This document shows, piece after piece, positions 43,021-51,330 of a stretch of 64,000 bases of DNA. Source of the DNA: an uncultured Lachnospiraceae bacterium (GTDB lineage: Bacteria; Bacillota; Clostridia; Lachnospirales; Lachnospiraceae). Below the pieces are notes generated by a model. It saw nothing but the letters and a program-made list of their open reading frames with translations. It was not told the DNA's origin and ran no database searches. The position numbers were made by a program, and so were the translations under genes. Every line of letters begins with the position of its first letter. The first letter of the stretch is position 1. The stretch is from NCBI GenBank assembly GCA_902801515.1, contig CADCII010000001.1:1-64000 (forward strand). Direction: 5' to 3'.

Positions 43021-43917
43021 TCAGACTTGTGCGCGGGACTTTATAAACTGAATAAAATCCTGAAGATCATCCTGCATGATGTGGCCGGTCCGGTAGACCA
43101 GGTACAGACTGCGGGATGATATTGTTTCGGGGAATTCGAACGCGATCAGGCGCCTTGCATCCAGATAGTCTTCGGCGGCGAGCCTGGAGATCATGGACAC
43201 GCCCAGACCGCCGGCAACCATGTTTTTGATCGCTTCCTGGTCATTGGCACGGGCAGTCACCTGAAGCTGCTGCTCACTGAGGCCGGCGTGCGTGAGGATC
43301 TCATCGGCCTTCTTCCCGCTTCCGCTTCCGGATTCGCGAAGGATGACCGGCTCAGATTTCAGGATACTGAATGCGTCAGTGCCTGATTCTTTCAGAGACA
43401 GAAAGTGTTCATTTACCGGAGTGATCAGTATGATACGGTCTGTGCACAGAAGCTCTGAGGAGAGTGAATCCCGGGAAGGTTCCATGCCGATGATGCCCAG
43501 GTCGTAGATCCCGTCGAGAAGTCCGTTCATGACTCCGGCGCTGTCCGACTGATGGATGACAAAATAGGATTCCGGATACTTTTCTGCAAATGAAGGAAGC
43601 AGCCTGGGGAGCAGGTAGGCGGACGGTATTGTTGACGCGCCAAGGGACAGGATGTGTCGGTTCTTCAGTGAACAGTTTGCCACCATGCGGTCGCGCATGG
43701 ACAGGATATTGACAGCATACTCATAGAGGTGTCTGCCGATCGGAGTGACCTCTATGCTTTTGGTCGTCCTGACGATCAGCTGAACCCCCAGCTCGGATTC
43801 CAGCTGGTGGATGTGCATGCTGACGGTAGGCTGTGAGATATAAAGTTCCCTGGATGCTTTGGTGAAACTGAGATTGCGGACGACTTCAACAAAAGACTGA
43901 AGCTGTTTGAATTCCAT
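43021..43917 (-). CDS. LysR-family transcriptional regulator
   Basis: A 298-residue regulator: N-terminal winged helix-turn-helix (FTKASRELYISQPTVSMHIH, ELGVQLIVRTTKSIEVTPIGR), then a two-lobed effector domain (GASTIPSAYLLP..., LGIIGMEPSRDSL, VAGGLGVSMIS). The SAYLLPxLLxxF...SDSAGVMNGLLDGIYDLGIIG layout resembles a LysR subgroup linked to selenium metabolism, but no such genes are in the window. It lies 48 bp downstream of the ABC-2 permeases on the same strand and may be the last gene of that transcript, or have its own promoter. Confidence 0.88.
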   Translation of the reverse strand: MEFKQLQSFVEVVRNLSFTKASRELYISQPTVSMHIHQLESELGVQLIVRTTKSIEVTPIGRHLYEYAVNILSMRDRMVANCSLKNRHILSLGASTIPSAYLLPRLLPSFAEKYPESYFVIHQSDSAGVMNGLLDGIYDLGIIGMEPSRDSLSSELLCTDRIILITPVNEHFLSLKESGTDAFSILKSEPVILRESGSGSGKKADEILTHAGLSEQQLQVTARANDQEAIKNMVAGGLGVSMISRLAAEDYLDARRLIAFEFPETISSRSLYLVYRTGHIMQDDLQDFIQFIKSRAQV

Positions 43918-43965
43918 ATTGTATACTCCCGTGGATGAACGCTGAAAGCGTTCCCGAATCTGAAT

Positions 43966-45183
43966 TCAGAAGGACTGTTCTCTTCCGAGAATAAGCCCGA
44001 GGACGACTGCTGCAGCCGCGTATGCTGCCATCATCCACAGAGGCTGTACTGAGTGGATGGACTTCAGATAGAGATAAGTCGGAAGAAGCATCTGGACCGG
44101 TTCCAGGATTACCAGGTCTATAAAGACAGGCGTCAGGAACAGACACGCGCACAGTATGATCGGGACACAGGCTGCAATCAGATTCATTCTGCGGAGGATT
44201 ACCCTGAGCAGATTGGCAAATCCTGCTGCGCACAGTCCAAACAGCAGCATGGCCGGAAGTTCCTTGCGCCATGAGGTAAAGTTGCCGCTCAGATACAGGG
44301 CAGCGTAGGCTGCAAGCCCCAGATCTGCTATCGGAAGCAGGATACATCCAAAGTAGAACAGTGGCTTTTTCTGAGGACTGATCCATATGAACCGGCCCTT
44401 GCGGATATCATCACACAGATAGAGGACAGCTGCCAGCGCTGTCAGGGTCAGAAGGACTGCGAGCAGTCCCCTCATCGGAGATGCTATATATCTGCCTGCC
44501 TCTTCATCGGTGATCGTCTCACCATCCAGATACTGCAGTTCAAAGAAATTGAAATCTTCTATATCTCCGCTGCGGATCTGCTCGGCGAATTCATCTCGCT
44601 GTGTATCCGTATAATCACCGACTTCAGGATGAGAGCGCAGCCACACCTTGACGACTGCTGTTTCCATATCCCGGTACATCTTGCCGAATAACTGTTCTCT
44701 TGTCATCTTCGCGACGATATCATTCGTAGCGGTATAACAGATGATCTGGTGCTCCTTCATACTATTCGAACCGCTGCCGAACAGGGAGCCAAGCATGGCA
44801 AGAGCACCTGCGTCAAGGTCGGCGGTCTCCTGGGCACCGTATGCGGCAAAGAGTTCGTCCAGGTCGGGCGGAAAAACGATCCCAAGCCTGGCCTCCCCGG
44901 ACGCCACTGCTTTTTGGGCTGCTTCGTCATCGCGGCAGGATATGTACCTGACAGCGGGAGATGGATGATGCACCAGTGTGCTGATCAGGGCACGGGCAGA
45001 ACTGTCGTCGCGACTCCCCGGTGCGACAGCAACCGTAACAAGGCTGCCCGTCTCGAAGGAGATCAGATTCACGCCCAGTACCAGCATCGGTACAAGAGCC
45101 AGCAGAATAAGGAATACTGGCTGTTTCAGGATCCTTTTATTCAGGAGGAAGGCCTGTGTAATGGCATGACGGATGTGTCTCAT
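43966..45183 (-). CDS. ABC-2 type exporter permease (second subunit)
   Basis: A 405-residue permease with an N-terminal helix, a large extracytoplasmic domain (about residues 45-225) and a C-terminal cluster of about five to six helices, the usual ABC-2/YhgE-like arrangement. ATG 45183 overlaps the stop of the upstream permease (CTGATG) and has GGGAGG upstream, so the two subunits are coupled. The cargo is unknown. Similar three-gene sets export peptides, lantibiotics or drugs, or act in bacitracin-like resistance. Confidence 0.85.
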   Translation of the reverse strand: MRHIRHAITQAFLLNKRILKQPVFLILLALVPMLVLGVNLISFETGSLVTVAVAPGSRDDSSARALISTLVHHPSPAVRYISCRDDEAAQKAVASGEARLGIVFPPDLDELFAAYGAQETADLDAGALAMLGSLFGSGSNSMKEHQIICYTATNDIVAKMTREQLFGKMYRDMETAVVKVWLRSHPEVGDYTDTQRDEFAEQIRSGDIEDFNFFELQYLDGETITDEEAGRYIASPMRGLLAVLLTLTALAAVLYLCDDIRKGRFIWISPQKKPLFYFGCILLPIADLGLAAYAALYLSGNFTSWRKELPAMLLFGLCAAGFANLLRVILRRMNLIAACVPIILCACLFLTPVFIDLVILEPVQMLLPTYLYLKSIHSVQPLWMMAAYAAAAVVLGLILGREQSF

Positions 45184-46460
45184 CAGGCACCTCCCTTCGA
45201 AGTCAGCTTCCTGCGCCGGATCAGCACCGTCACAGCCACAAAGACAGCAGTCCACAGAATAAAGCGGATCAGCTGACCTGCATAGGCGTTCTCATGTCTG
45301 GCTGAAAGCTGAAGGTACTTCAGGGCCTGTCCTGTGGGAAGGCAGGATGAGATCTTCTTCAGGGTCTTCGGCATGGTCTGAACTGTATAGAAGACTCCCG
45401 ATGCGTAAGCCAGAGCGATCATGACCAGGAACTGCATAAGAACTCCGGTGATCAGATTCGGCGAGATCTCGTAGAGCATGATATCGATAGAACATGCAAG
45501 CAGGATCACCGGAAGAAAATGAGGACTGTACTTGATGAAGCCGCGGATCAGCATATTGCCGGATATTCCGAATGCGGAAAATGAGATCGGCATCCTGCTC
45601 AGCGCAACGGCGATTAGCGGGATAAAGAGCACGCAGACTGCCGTCAGGAGCGTCACCAAACTGATATATTCAGCCAGTACCTGAAGTCCTGAACCCAGAT
45701 GGTGCACTCTGAGAAGCCTGCCGAGAGTGTGGTCGGAGCGGACATAGGACGCCGCGCACATGATCCCCAGGAGAAGGATGAGCAGAAAGACCATCGATAT
45801 CAGATAAAAACTCTCGATGGAGAGCTGTCCGGAATTCCTGACATATTTGACACGGAACATCCGGTTGCGGTGCAGCATGTTCTGCAGCGACGTCAGCAGA
45901 AGATCGGTCTGGGCATCGGCAATTATATCCGGGTCAGAGGTTCCGCTTGCCTGGTAATACTCCGCCAGGACGTTCGAGCCGCTGTTCATGGAGGAGAGTA
46001 TGGAAGACACTGCGCCAGACAGTTCCTTGATCAGAAGGACAACAATTCCGCTGTCGCTTGCAGGGAGAAGCAGAGTCATCTGTCCGGTCTCTCCCGCCAG
46101 AAGTGTGCTTACAAGCCCCTCCGGGATGATGATCGCGCCGTACAGTTCACCGGAACGGATCTTTTTAACAGCGCTCTTGCGGTCTTTACAGGATACGAAC
46201 CTGACTTCTTCCGAAGAGGAATCAAAATTCTTCAGCATGGAGAATGCTGTATCCAGATATCCGGAGGTAGCGATCCCGACGATTCCGATACTCACCCTCG
46301 CGTCCTCATCACCCGCAGTCAGGTCTTCGGTAAATGAAGACTGCATATAAAGCATGCCCCCCAGAGAGAGACACAGCAGCAGTGTCATGACACACATGGA
46401 GGGATATACTTTCATAACTGCCTTGATGCGCAGGCGTGTATAAGTCAGAAAACGGATCAT
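45183..46460 (-). CDS. ABC-2 type exporter permease (first subunit)
   Basis: A 425-residue permease homologous in layout to the one downstream: N-terminal helix (CVMTLLLCLSLGGMLYM), a soluble outer domain (to ~220) with VGIATSGYLDTAFSM, and five or so C-terminal helices. An AGGAG 13 bases before ATG 46460 follows the ATPase stop (TAG overlaps the site). The two permeases differ in sequence, so the exporter is probably a heterodimer driven by the ATPase at 46477. Confidence 0.85.
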   Translation of the reverse strand: MIRFLTYTRLRIKAVMKVYPSMCVMTLLLCLSLGGMLYMQSSFTEDLTAGDEDARVSIGIVGIATSGYLDTAFSMLKNFDSSSEEVRFVSCKDRKSAVKKIRSGELYGAIIIPEGLVSTLLAGETGQMTLLLPASDSGIVVLLIKELSGAVSSILSSMNSGSNVLAEYYQASGTSDPDIIADAQTDLLLTSLQNMLHRNRMFRVKYVRNSGQLSIESFYLISMVFLLILLLGIMCAASYVRSDHTLGRLLRVHHLGSGLQVLAEYISLVTLLTAVCVLFIPLIAVALSRMPISFSAFGISGNMLIRGFIKYSPHFLPVILLACSIDIMLYEISPNLITGVLMQFLVMIALAYASGVFYTVQTMPKTLKKISSCLPTGQALKYLQLSARHENAYAGQLIRFILWTAVFVAVTVLIRRRKLTSKGGA

Positions 46461-46476
46461 TTTGAATAGAGCACTC

Positions 46477-47169
46477 CTAGTTCAGCTGTGACGCAAGCTT
46501 CTTCATATCATTATCAAACTGATACTCACATGCGATTCCGTTCTTCAGGATATAGGTCCGGGTGCAGGCTTCGATCTCCGCCTTCTCGTGAGTGGCGATC
46601 AGAACAATGCCTCCGTTTTCACAGAACAGCTGGAGATAGCGGATGATCAGCTCTTTGGCGGACAGGTCCAGTGCCGCGCCGGGTTCATCAAGAAGAAGGA
46701 CTGACGGATGGTGGGCAAGGGCACAGGCAATGGATAATCTTTTTTTCATTCCGCCGGACAGATTACGGACATTCTTGTTAAGGAACCCGGTGATCTGCAG
46801 TTCGGCCAGTATGCCTTCTTCAAGCTCTTTTTTCAGCATACTGTGTCCGCCGGTATACCAGAGTCTGAGGTTATCCAGAGCTGTGAGTTCTTCCAGAAGA
46901 GGGGTCGACTGAGGAACATAGCCGATCAGGCGGGAAGAGAGGGCATGGTTCTTCAGCAGGTCCGATTTTTTCCCGTTATCACCTTCATACAGAAAGGAAC
47001 CGCGGTCTGAACGCAGAGTGCCGGCAAGGATCGACAGGAGAGTTGATTTCCCACATCCGTTCTGTCCGAGGATGCCGACCATCATACCCTGCCCGGCCTC
47101 AAAACTGACCCCGGACAGGACCTGAGCCCTGCGGTATTGTTTTCTGATCCCGTCTATCTTGATTTTCAT
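46477..47169 (-). CDS. ABC transporter ATP-binding protein
   Basis: A 230-residue ATPase. Walker A GQNGCGKSTLL (~residues 34-44), signature LSGGMKKRLSIA, Walker B VLLLDEPGAALD and the H-loop ATHEKAEIEAC are all present. It energises the two ABC-2 permeases encoded directly downstream (16 bp gap, then overlapping frames). ATG 47169 has AAAGG upstream; an upstream in-frame start would add seven residues. The operon is divergent from the secreted protein gene at 47356. Confidence 0.93.
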   Translation of the reverse strand: MKIKIDGIRKQYRRAQVLSGVSFEAGQGMMVGILGQNGCGKSTLLSILAGTLRSDRGSFLYEGDNGKKSDLLKNHALSSRLIGYVPQSTPLLEELTALDNLRLWYTGGHSMLKKELEEGILAELQITGFLNKNVRNLSGGMKKRLSIACALAHHPSVLLLDEPGAALDLSAKELIIRYLQLFCENGGIVLIATHEKAEIEACTRTYILKNGIACEYQFDNDMKKLASQLN

Positions 47170-47244
47170 GAGATGCCTTTCATCAGTCACTGAGAGTATA
47201 CGTCCGATTCATTTCAGACAGTAACACTGTACCACATTACATGA

Positions 47245-47273
47245 TTGCGCGAAAGTAATGTTTTTGTTATATT
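47245..47273 (+). promoter_or_regulatory. promoter of the secreted 527-residue protein gene
   Basis: TTGCGC (47245-47250), 17-bp spacer, TATATT (47268-47273). Confidence 0.5.
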
Positions 47274-47355
47274 GTGCTCATAGCAGCAATGTTGATACGC
47301 TGTTAGAGACAGACAGTGATCATTCAGAATAAAGTTGCAAGAGGAGGTACAGACT

Positions 47356-48939
47356 ATGATTAAAAAGGAGCATATGCTGCGCAGAACCGCAGCTGTTACG
47401 CTTGCAGTCATGCTGGCGGCATCACCTGCTGCAATGGCGGGTGATTCGACAGTGGGTATTGGAGCAATCGCCTCAGCTTCAGGAGAAGCGATCGGATCTG
47501 CAATGGAGCAGATTCAGGGTGCTCATGAAGGATATATCCGTATAGAAGCTGAAGACCCGATGCGTGCCGCAATCTCGGAGTATGCAGGCAATATGGATGA
47601 CATGGCCTGGATCGAGAACGCAGAACTGCTGATGCAGGCAGACCGGAATGAGAGTGACGGAGAAGACATCGAGTTTACGCTGTTTTTCAATGATGCGGAA
47701 CTGTATCATCTGCAGCTTTCCTATGATGGACAGGAAAATGTTCTCTATGCTCTGTGCCCTGAGCTTCTGGACCAGCCTATGGCGCTTCCCTTTAAGCAGA
47801 AATCGGGCGGAGACGACCAGTCATCTTCTATTCAGATCCCGCCGGAAGTTCTGGAGGAAGCAGGGACACTGCTGACAGAACTGAGCGAGTTTGTCGATAC
47901 GATTCCGCCTGAAACCATCCAGCAGTCCATTATCAGCTATGTCGGTACTCTGGCAAGCTATATCACTGCTGAACAGGGAATCGCTACGGTCACAGCAGGT
48001 ACTTTGTCCGCTGAGACGAACACTGTAACATATAAGGTCTCTGCCGAAGATATGAAGACGATGCTGCCGCAGCTGCTCAAGCTTCTGTCAGAGGACCAGG
48101 TCCTCAAGCAGGCTCTGGAGAGTGACCTGGTGAATCACCTGCTCTCACTTGCGATGAAGCAGAGCGGAGCGAATATGCAGCTGACCGGGTCCGATATCTA
48201 CGCTATGATCCAGCCACAGATCGCCAGGATGGCAGAGTCTGATTTCTCCGGAGCATTCGGGTGTGCTCTGACAGTCGGAACGGACAATCAGGGACAGCCT
48301 GCAAGCCTCAGTCTGGCAATCGAGACCAGCGGCGTTACGGCAGAACTGTTCAGTATCAGCAAGGTCGTGAGCGGAGCCGATCATGCTGTCGAGTTCAAAC
48401 TCGGCCCGGTATTTGCCAGTGCTCTGGGACTTGATACAAACTCAGTCAGCGGACTTGTCATTCAGGGATCGGCTGATCAGCAGACTCTGAATGAAACGGT
48501 AAGCCTTAATGTCAACGGATCCTCCGTACCTGTCTTCCAGCTTGAAGACCTGGATCTGGCCCAGCTTCAGGAAGGCAAGGTTTCCGGCAAGGTCTCATTC
48601 GCTATGGGAGCAAAGATGGTTTCCCTGGATCTGTATGAGGCTGAAGACGGAAGTAAGGTAGAGGATGTGTACGTCAATGACGATCTCTGGTGCACGATCG
48701 CGTCAGATCTGTACGCTGTGGATGCTATCGAGTTCGACGAGATGGATATCTCTGAAGCGGTTGAAGTAACAGATGAGGAAAGTTTCGCAGCATATATGAG
48801 AGGCGCGAAGGTGACCAGGATGATAGAGAAACTTGCGGACGCAGGCGTACCGCAGGAATACATCGATAAACTCAACAGCGGAGAGGCTTCCACGGAATCC
48901 TCACGCGAGAATGTCGAAGAGACCGACGCCGCTTCATGA
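47356..48939 (+). CDS. secreted protein of unknown function, 527 residues
   Basis: An exported protein with signal peptide (LRRTAAVTLAVMLAASPAAMA, cleavage about residue 28) and no further membrane helix. The mature part shows several repeated patterns of short beta segments and an acidic C-terminus; there are no Cys-rich clusters, lipobox or sortase motif. GGAGG is placed 7 bases before ATG 47356. It is divergent from the ABC-2 operon, and a strong bidirectional terminator follows at 48965. No family is recognised; it may be a Lachnospiraceae-specific extracellular protein. Confidence 0.75.
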   Translation: MIKKEHMLRRTAAVTLAVMLAASPAAMAGDSTVGIGAIASASGEAIGSAMEQIQGAHEGYIRIEAEDPMRAAISEYAGNMDDMAWIENAELLMQADRNESDGEDIEFTLFFNDAELYHLQLSYDGQENVLYALCPELLDQPMALPFKQKSGGDDQSSSIQIPPEVLEEAGTLLTELSEFVDTIPPETIQQSIISYVGTLASYITAEQGIATVTAGTLSAETNTVTYKVSAEDMKTMLPQLLKLLSEDQVLKQALESDLVNHLLSLAMKQSGANMQLTGSDIYAMIQPQIARMAESDFSGAFGCALTVGTDNQGQPASLSLAIETSGVTAELFSISKVVSGADHAVEFKLGPVFASALGLDTNSVSGLVIQGSADQQTLNETVSLNVNGSSVPVFQLEDLDLAQLQEGKVSGKVSFAMGAKMVSLDLYEAEDGSKVEDVYVNDDLWCTIASDLYAVDAIEFDEMDISEAVEVTDEESFAAYMRGAKVTRMIEKLADAGVPQEYIDKLNSGEASTESSRENVEETDAAS

Positions 48940-48964
48940 GCAGCTGACAAAGTGAGATTAAAAG

Positions 48965-48992
48965 CGCCCGCAGTTCAATCTGCGGGCGTTTT
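48965..48992. terminator. bidirectional terminator
   Basis: CGCCCGCAG (48965-48973) pairs with CTGCGGGCG (48980-48988), loop TTCAAT, then TTTT; the minus-strand side also ends in Ts. It separates the secreted protein gene from the DUF4250 gene. Confidence 0.9.
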
Positions 48993-49029
48993 GCTGTTCC
49001 TTAATAATTCCAAGTCCGGACTATGGTTT

Positions 49030-49212
49030 TCACACGAATTTGTTCAGGTCCGGATCATAAGTGTAATCAATAGCAGCGAGTTTTTCCTCGACATCATCCC
49101 GGTCTGCATTGAAAAAAATGCATAACTCATCCAGCGATGAGAATTCATCTCTCAGCTGTGTGTTTACCACGCTGAGAAGCATCATGGGATTGTTGGGAAG
49201 CAGACTTGCCAT
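49030..49212 (-). CDS. DUF4250 small protein
   Basis: A 60-residue cytosolic protein of the DUF4250 family, common in Clostridia. The pattern LPNNPMMLLSVVNTQLRDEF, SLDELCIFFNADRDDVEEKL and YDPDLNKFV is characteristic: a short helix bundle around a helix-turn-helix-like SLDELC core. No function is known. ATG 49212 has AAAGAGAG upstream. Its promoter (TTGACA-18-TATAAT, 49307 to 49278 on the minus strand) shares its -35 bases with the promoter of the divergent gene at 49375. Confidence 0.88.
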   Translation of the reverse strand: MASLLPNNPMMLLSVVNTQLRDEFSSLDELCIFFNADRDDVEEKLAAIDYTYDPDLNKFV

Positions 49213-49277
49213 GGCATTACTCTCTTTCAGCAGGATCAGACAGGACCCTGCGTTTCATTTTCAGATTCAAGAACGCC

Positions 49278-49329
49278 ATTATAGGCTTATCCGACAACGC
49301 TTGTCAATGCGGACCTAAACTGATATTAT
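49278..49329. promoter_or_regulatory. divergent promoters sharing one -35 hexamer
   Basis: Plus: TTGTCA (49301-49306), 17-bp spacer, TATTAT (49324-49329). Minus: TTGACA (49307-49302), 18-bp spacer, TATAAT (49283-49278). The seven bases TTGTCAA (49301-49307) serve both directions, so the two genes probably compete for polymerase. Confidence 0.65.
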
Positions 49330-49374
49330 TTCTGATGAATATTTTTTATTATTAGAGTTAAGGAGTGGACGGAT

Positions 49375-49965
49375 ATGCTGGATAAGCTTAAGAATATGGA
49401 ACCGCTGAGCCCGCAGGAAGAAAACCGGATCATGCGAAAGCTGAGGGCGGTGGTTCTTGTAATGGCGGGACTGGTACTGGCGTTTGCCATCTGGTCGATC
49501 GTTAAGAAGCGTGATTTTTCAGCTGTATACTATGTGATCGTCAGTGTCTTCCTGTTCTGCAACTGGTTCCTGATCGATGTCGCACCGGCGTTTCTGTGCA
49601 GGGCTCTTGCCGGAAGAAGCGATAAGAAGGTGAGTGCGTTTCTGAAGATGGCAGGACTCGGGCTGCTTGGAAACATCGGCCTTGGCTGGTTCCTGATGTC
49701 CATGCAGAACCAGACCATGTACGGCGCTCTTGTATATCTGGTCAGTGTTATCATGGCAAGGAAACAGAGAGAGATCTACTATGGTCCGGATGACGAAGAT
49801 GAAGATGTGCAGAAGCAGGAGCAGGTTAAGAAGGAAGAGGCACGGAAAACCCCGGAGCACCTTCCGACAGCCGCAGACCGGCTGAAGAGACTTAATGAGA
49901 TCAGTGCTGCACTGGATGCTGATGAGTCCGGCGTGAATGCAGAGGAGAACGATGGATCTGTTTGA
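49375..49965 (+). CDS. membrane protein of unknown function with acidic tail
   Basis: A 196-residue protein with four predicted membrane helices (about 23-42, 52-68, 85-103, 106-128). An acidic, Gln/Lys-rich cytosolic tail (YYGPDDEDEDVQKQEQVKKE) of ~60 residues follows. No family is recognised. The ATG at 49375 lies 12 bases after AAGGAG. The rarA start overlaps its last 14 bases, so translation is likely coupled. Confidence 0.75.
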   Translation: MLDKLKNMEPLSPQEENRIMRKLRAVVLVMAGLVLAFAIWSIVKKRDFSAVYYVIVSVFLFCNWFLIDVAPAFLCRALAGRSDKKVSAFLKMAGLGLLGNIGLGWFLMSMQNQTMYGALVYLVSVIMARKQREIYYGPDDEDEDVQKQEQVKKEEARKTPEHLPTAADRLKRLNEISAALDADESGVNAEENDGSV

Positions 49966-51274
49966 ATATGCGGCAGGTATGAAGAAAGAGACCGGAGCGC
50001 CGCTGGCTTCCAGAATGAGACCAAAGAGTCTTGAGGAAGTGGTCGGTCAGCAGCATATCATTGGAAGAGGCTGCATGCTGGAGCGCGCGATCCGTGCGGA
50101 CAAGCTTACGTCCGTCATCTTCTACGGACCTCCGGGAACCGGGAAGACTACGCTTGCCAGGGTCATCGCGAATACGACATCCGCCGGTTTCCGGCAGATC
50201 AACGCGACCGCTTCGGGCAAGAAGGATATGGAAGAAGTTGTTGCCCGGGCTAAGGAAGACCTGGGTATGTACGGCCATAAGACGATCCTGTTTATCGATG
50301 AGATCCACAGGTTCAACAAGGCGCAGCAGGATTACCTGCTTCCCTTTGTGGAGGACGGGACCATCATCCTGATCGGAGCCACTACGGAGAATCCGTATTT
50401 TGAGGTGAATGGGGCTCTGCTCTCCAGATCGGTGATCTTTGAGCTGCACCCGCTCACATCACAGGATATCGAGGTTCTTCTTGACAGGGCGGTCTTGGAC
50501 CGGGAGAGGGGCATGGGTGCCTTTGATGCTGTCCTGGATAATGACGCGAAGCGTTTCCTTGCAGATGTGAGCAACGGCGACGCGAGGTCTGCGCTGAATG
50601 CGCTGGAACTTGGCGTTATGACTACGGACAGGAGCGGGGACGGGAAGATCCACATTACCCTGGACGTCGCTTCGGAATGTATTCAGAAGCGGGTCAACCG
50701 CTACGACCGGGACGGAGACCAGCACTATGATACGATCTCTGCCTTTATAAAAAGCATGAGGGGCTCGGACCCGGACGCCGCTGTTTTCTATCTGGCACGG
50801 ATGCTGAAGGCAGGAGAGGATATCCGGTTCATTTCCCGGAGGATCATGATCTGTGCCGCGGAAGATGTCGGCATGGCGAATCCCCAGGCACTGGTCGTTG
50901 CCTCGGCTGCCGCCCAGGCAGTTGAGAGAGTCGGGATGCCGGAAGCACAGCTTATCCTGTCAGAGGCCGCGGTCTGTGTGGCGGTAAGTCCCAAGAGCAA
51001 TTCCTGCACGAACGCGATCTATGACGCATATTCGGCAGTGGAGAAGCACAGATTTACGATCCCGCCCTATCTTCAGGATGCCCACTACAAGGGCAGTACC
51101 AGCCTGGGAAGAGGAATCGGATACGAATATGCTCACGATTATCCCAAACATTTCTCGAAGCAGAGATACCTGCCTCCGGAACTGGGGGATACTAAGTTCT
51201 ACAAACCTTCGGAAAACGGGTATGAGAAAGAGGTCCAGAGGTACCTGGACTGGATCCATTCCGACGAAGAATGA
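49952..51274 (+). CDS. rarA: replication-associated recombination ATPase RarA (MgsA)
   Basis: A 440-residue AAA+ protein that acts at stalled replication forks. Walker A GPPGTGKTTLARVI, Walker B FIDEIHRFNKAQQDYLL, sensor 1 IGATTENPYFEV and the tetramerisation-type C-terminal domain (DPDAAVFYLARMLKAGED, YEYAHDYPKHFSKQRYLP) are present. ATG 49952 has GAGGAG six bases upstream and overlaps the membrane protein by 14 bp. It is related to clamp loaders and eukaryotic WRNIP1. The argS gene follows after a short gap in the same direction. Confidence 0.94.
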   Translation: MDLFEYAAGMKKETGAPLASRMRPKSLEEVVGQQHIIGRGCMLERAIRADKLTSVIFYGPPGTGKTTLARVIANTTSAGFRQINATASGKKDMEEVVARAKEDLGMYGHKTILFIDEIHRFNKAQQDYLLPFVEDGTIILIGATTENPYFEVNGALLSRSVIFELHPLTSQDIEVLLDRAVLDRERGMGAFDAVLDNDAKRFLADVSNGDARSALNALELGVMTTDRSGDGKIHITLDVASECIQKRVNRYDRDGDQHYDTISAFIKSMRGSDPDAAVFYLARMLKAGEDIRFISRRIMICAAEDVGMANPQALVVASAAAQAVERVGMPEAQLILSEAAVCVAVSPKSNSCTNAIYDAYSAVEKHRFTIPPYLQDAHYKGSTSLGRGIGYEYAHDYPKHFSKQRYLPPELGDTKFYKPSENGYEKEVQRYLDWIHSDEE

Positions 51275-51330
51275 CCGGGCCGGCTGTTCCGGCAGATCTG
51301 ATACAAATTGACAAGAGAGGACATACATAC

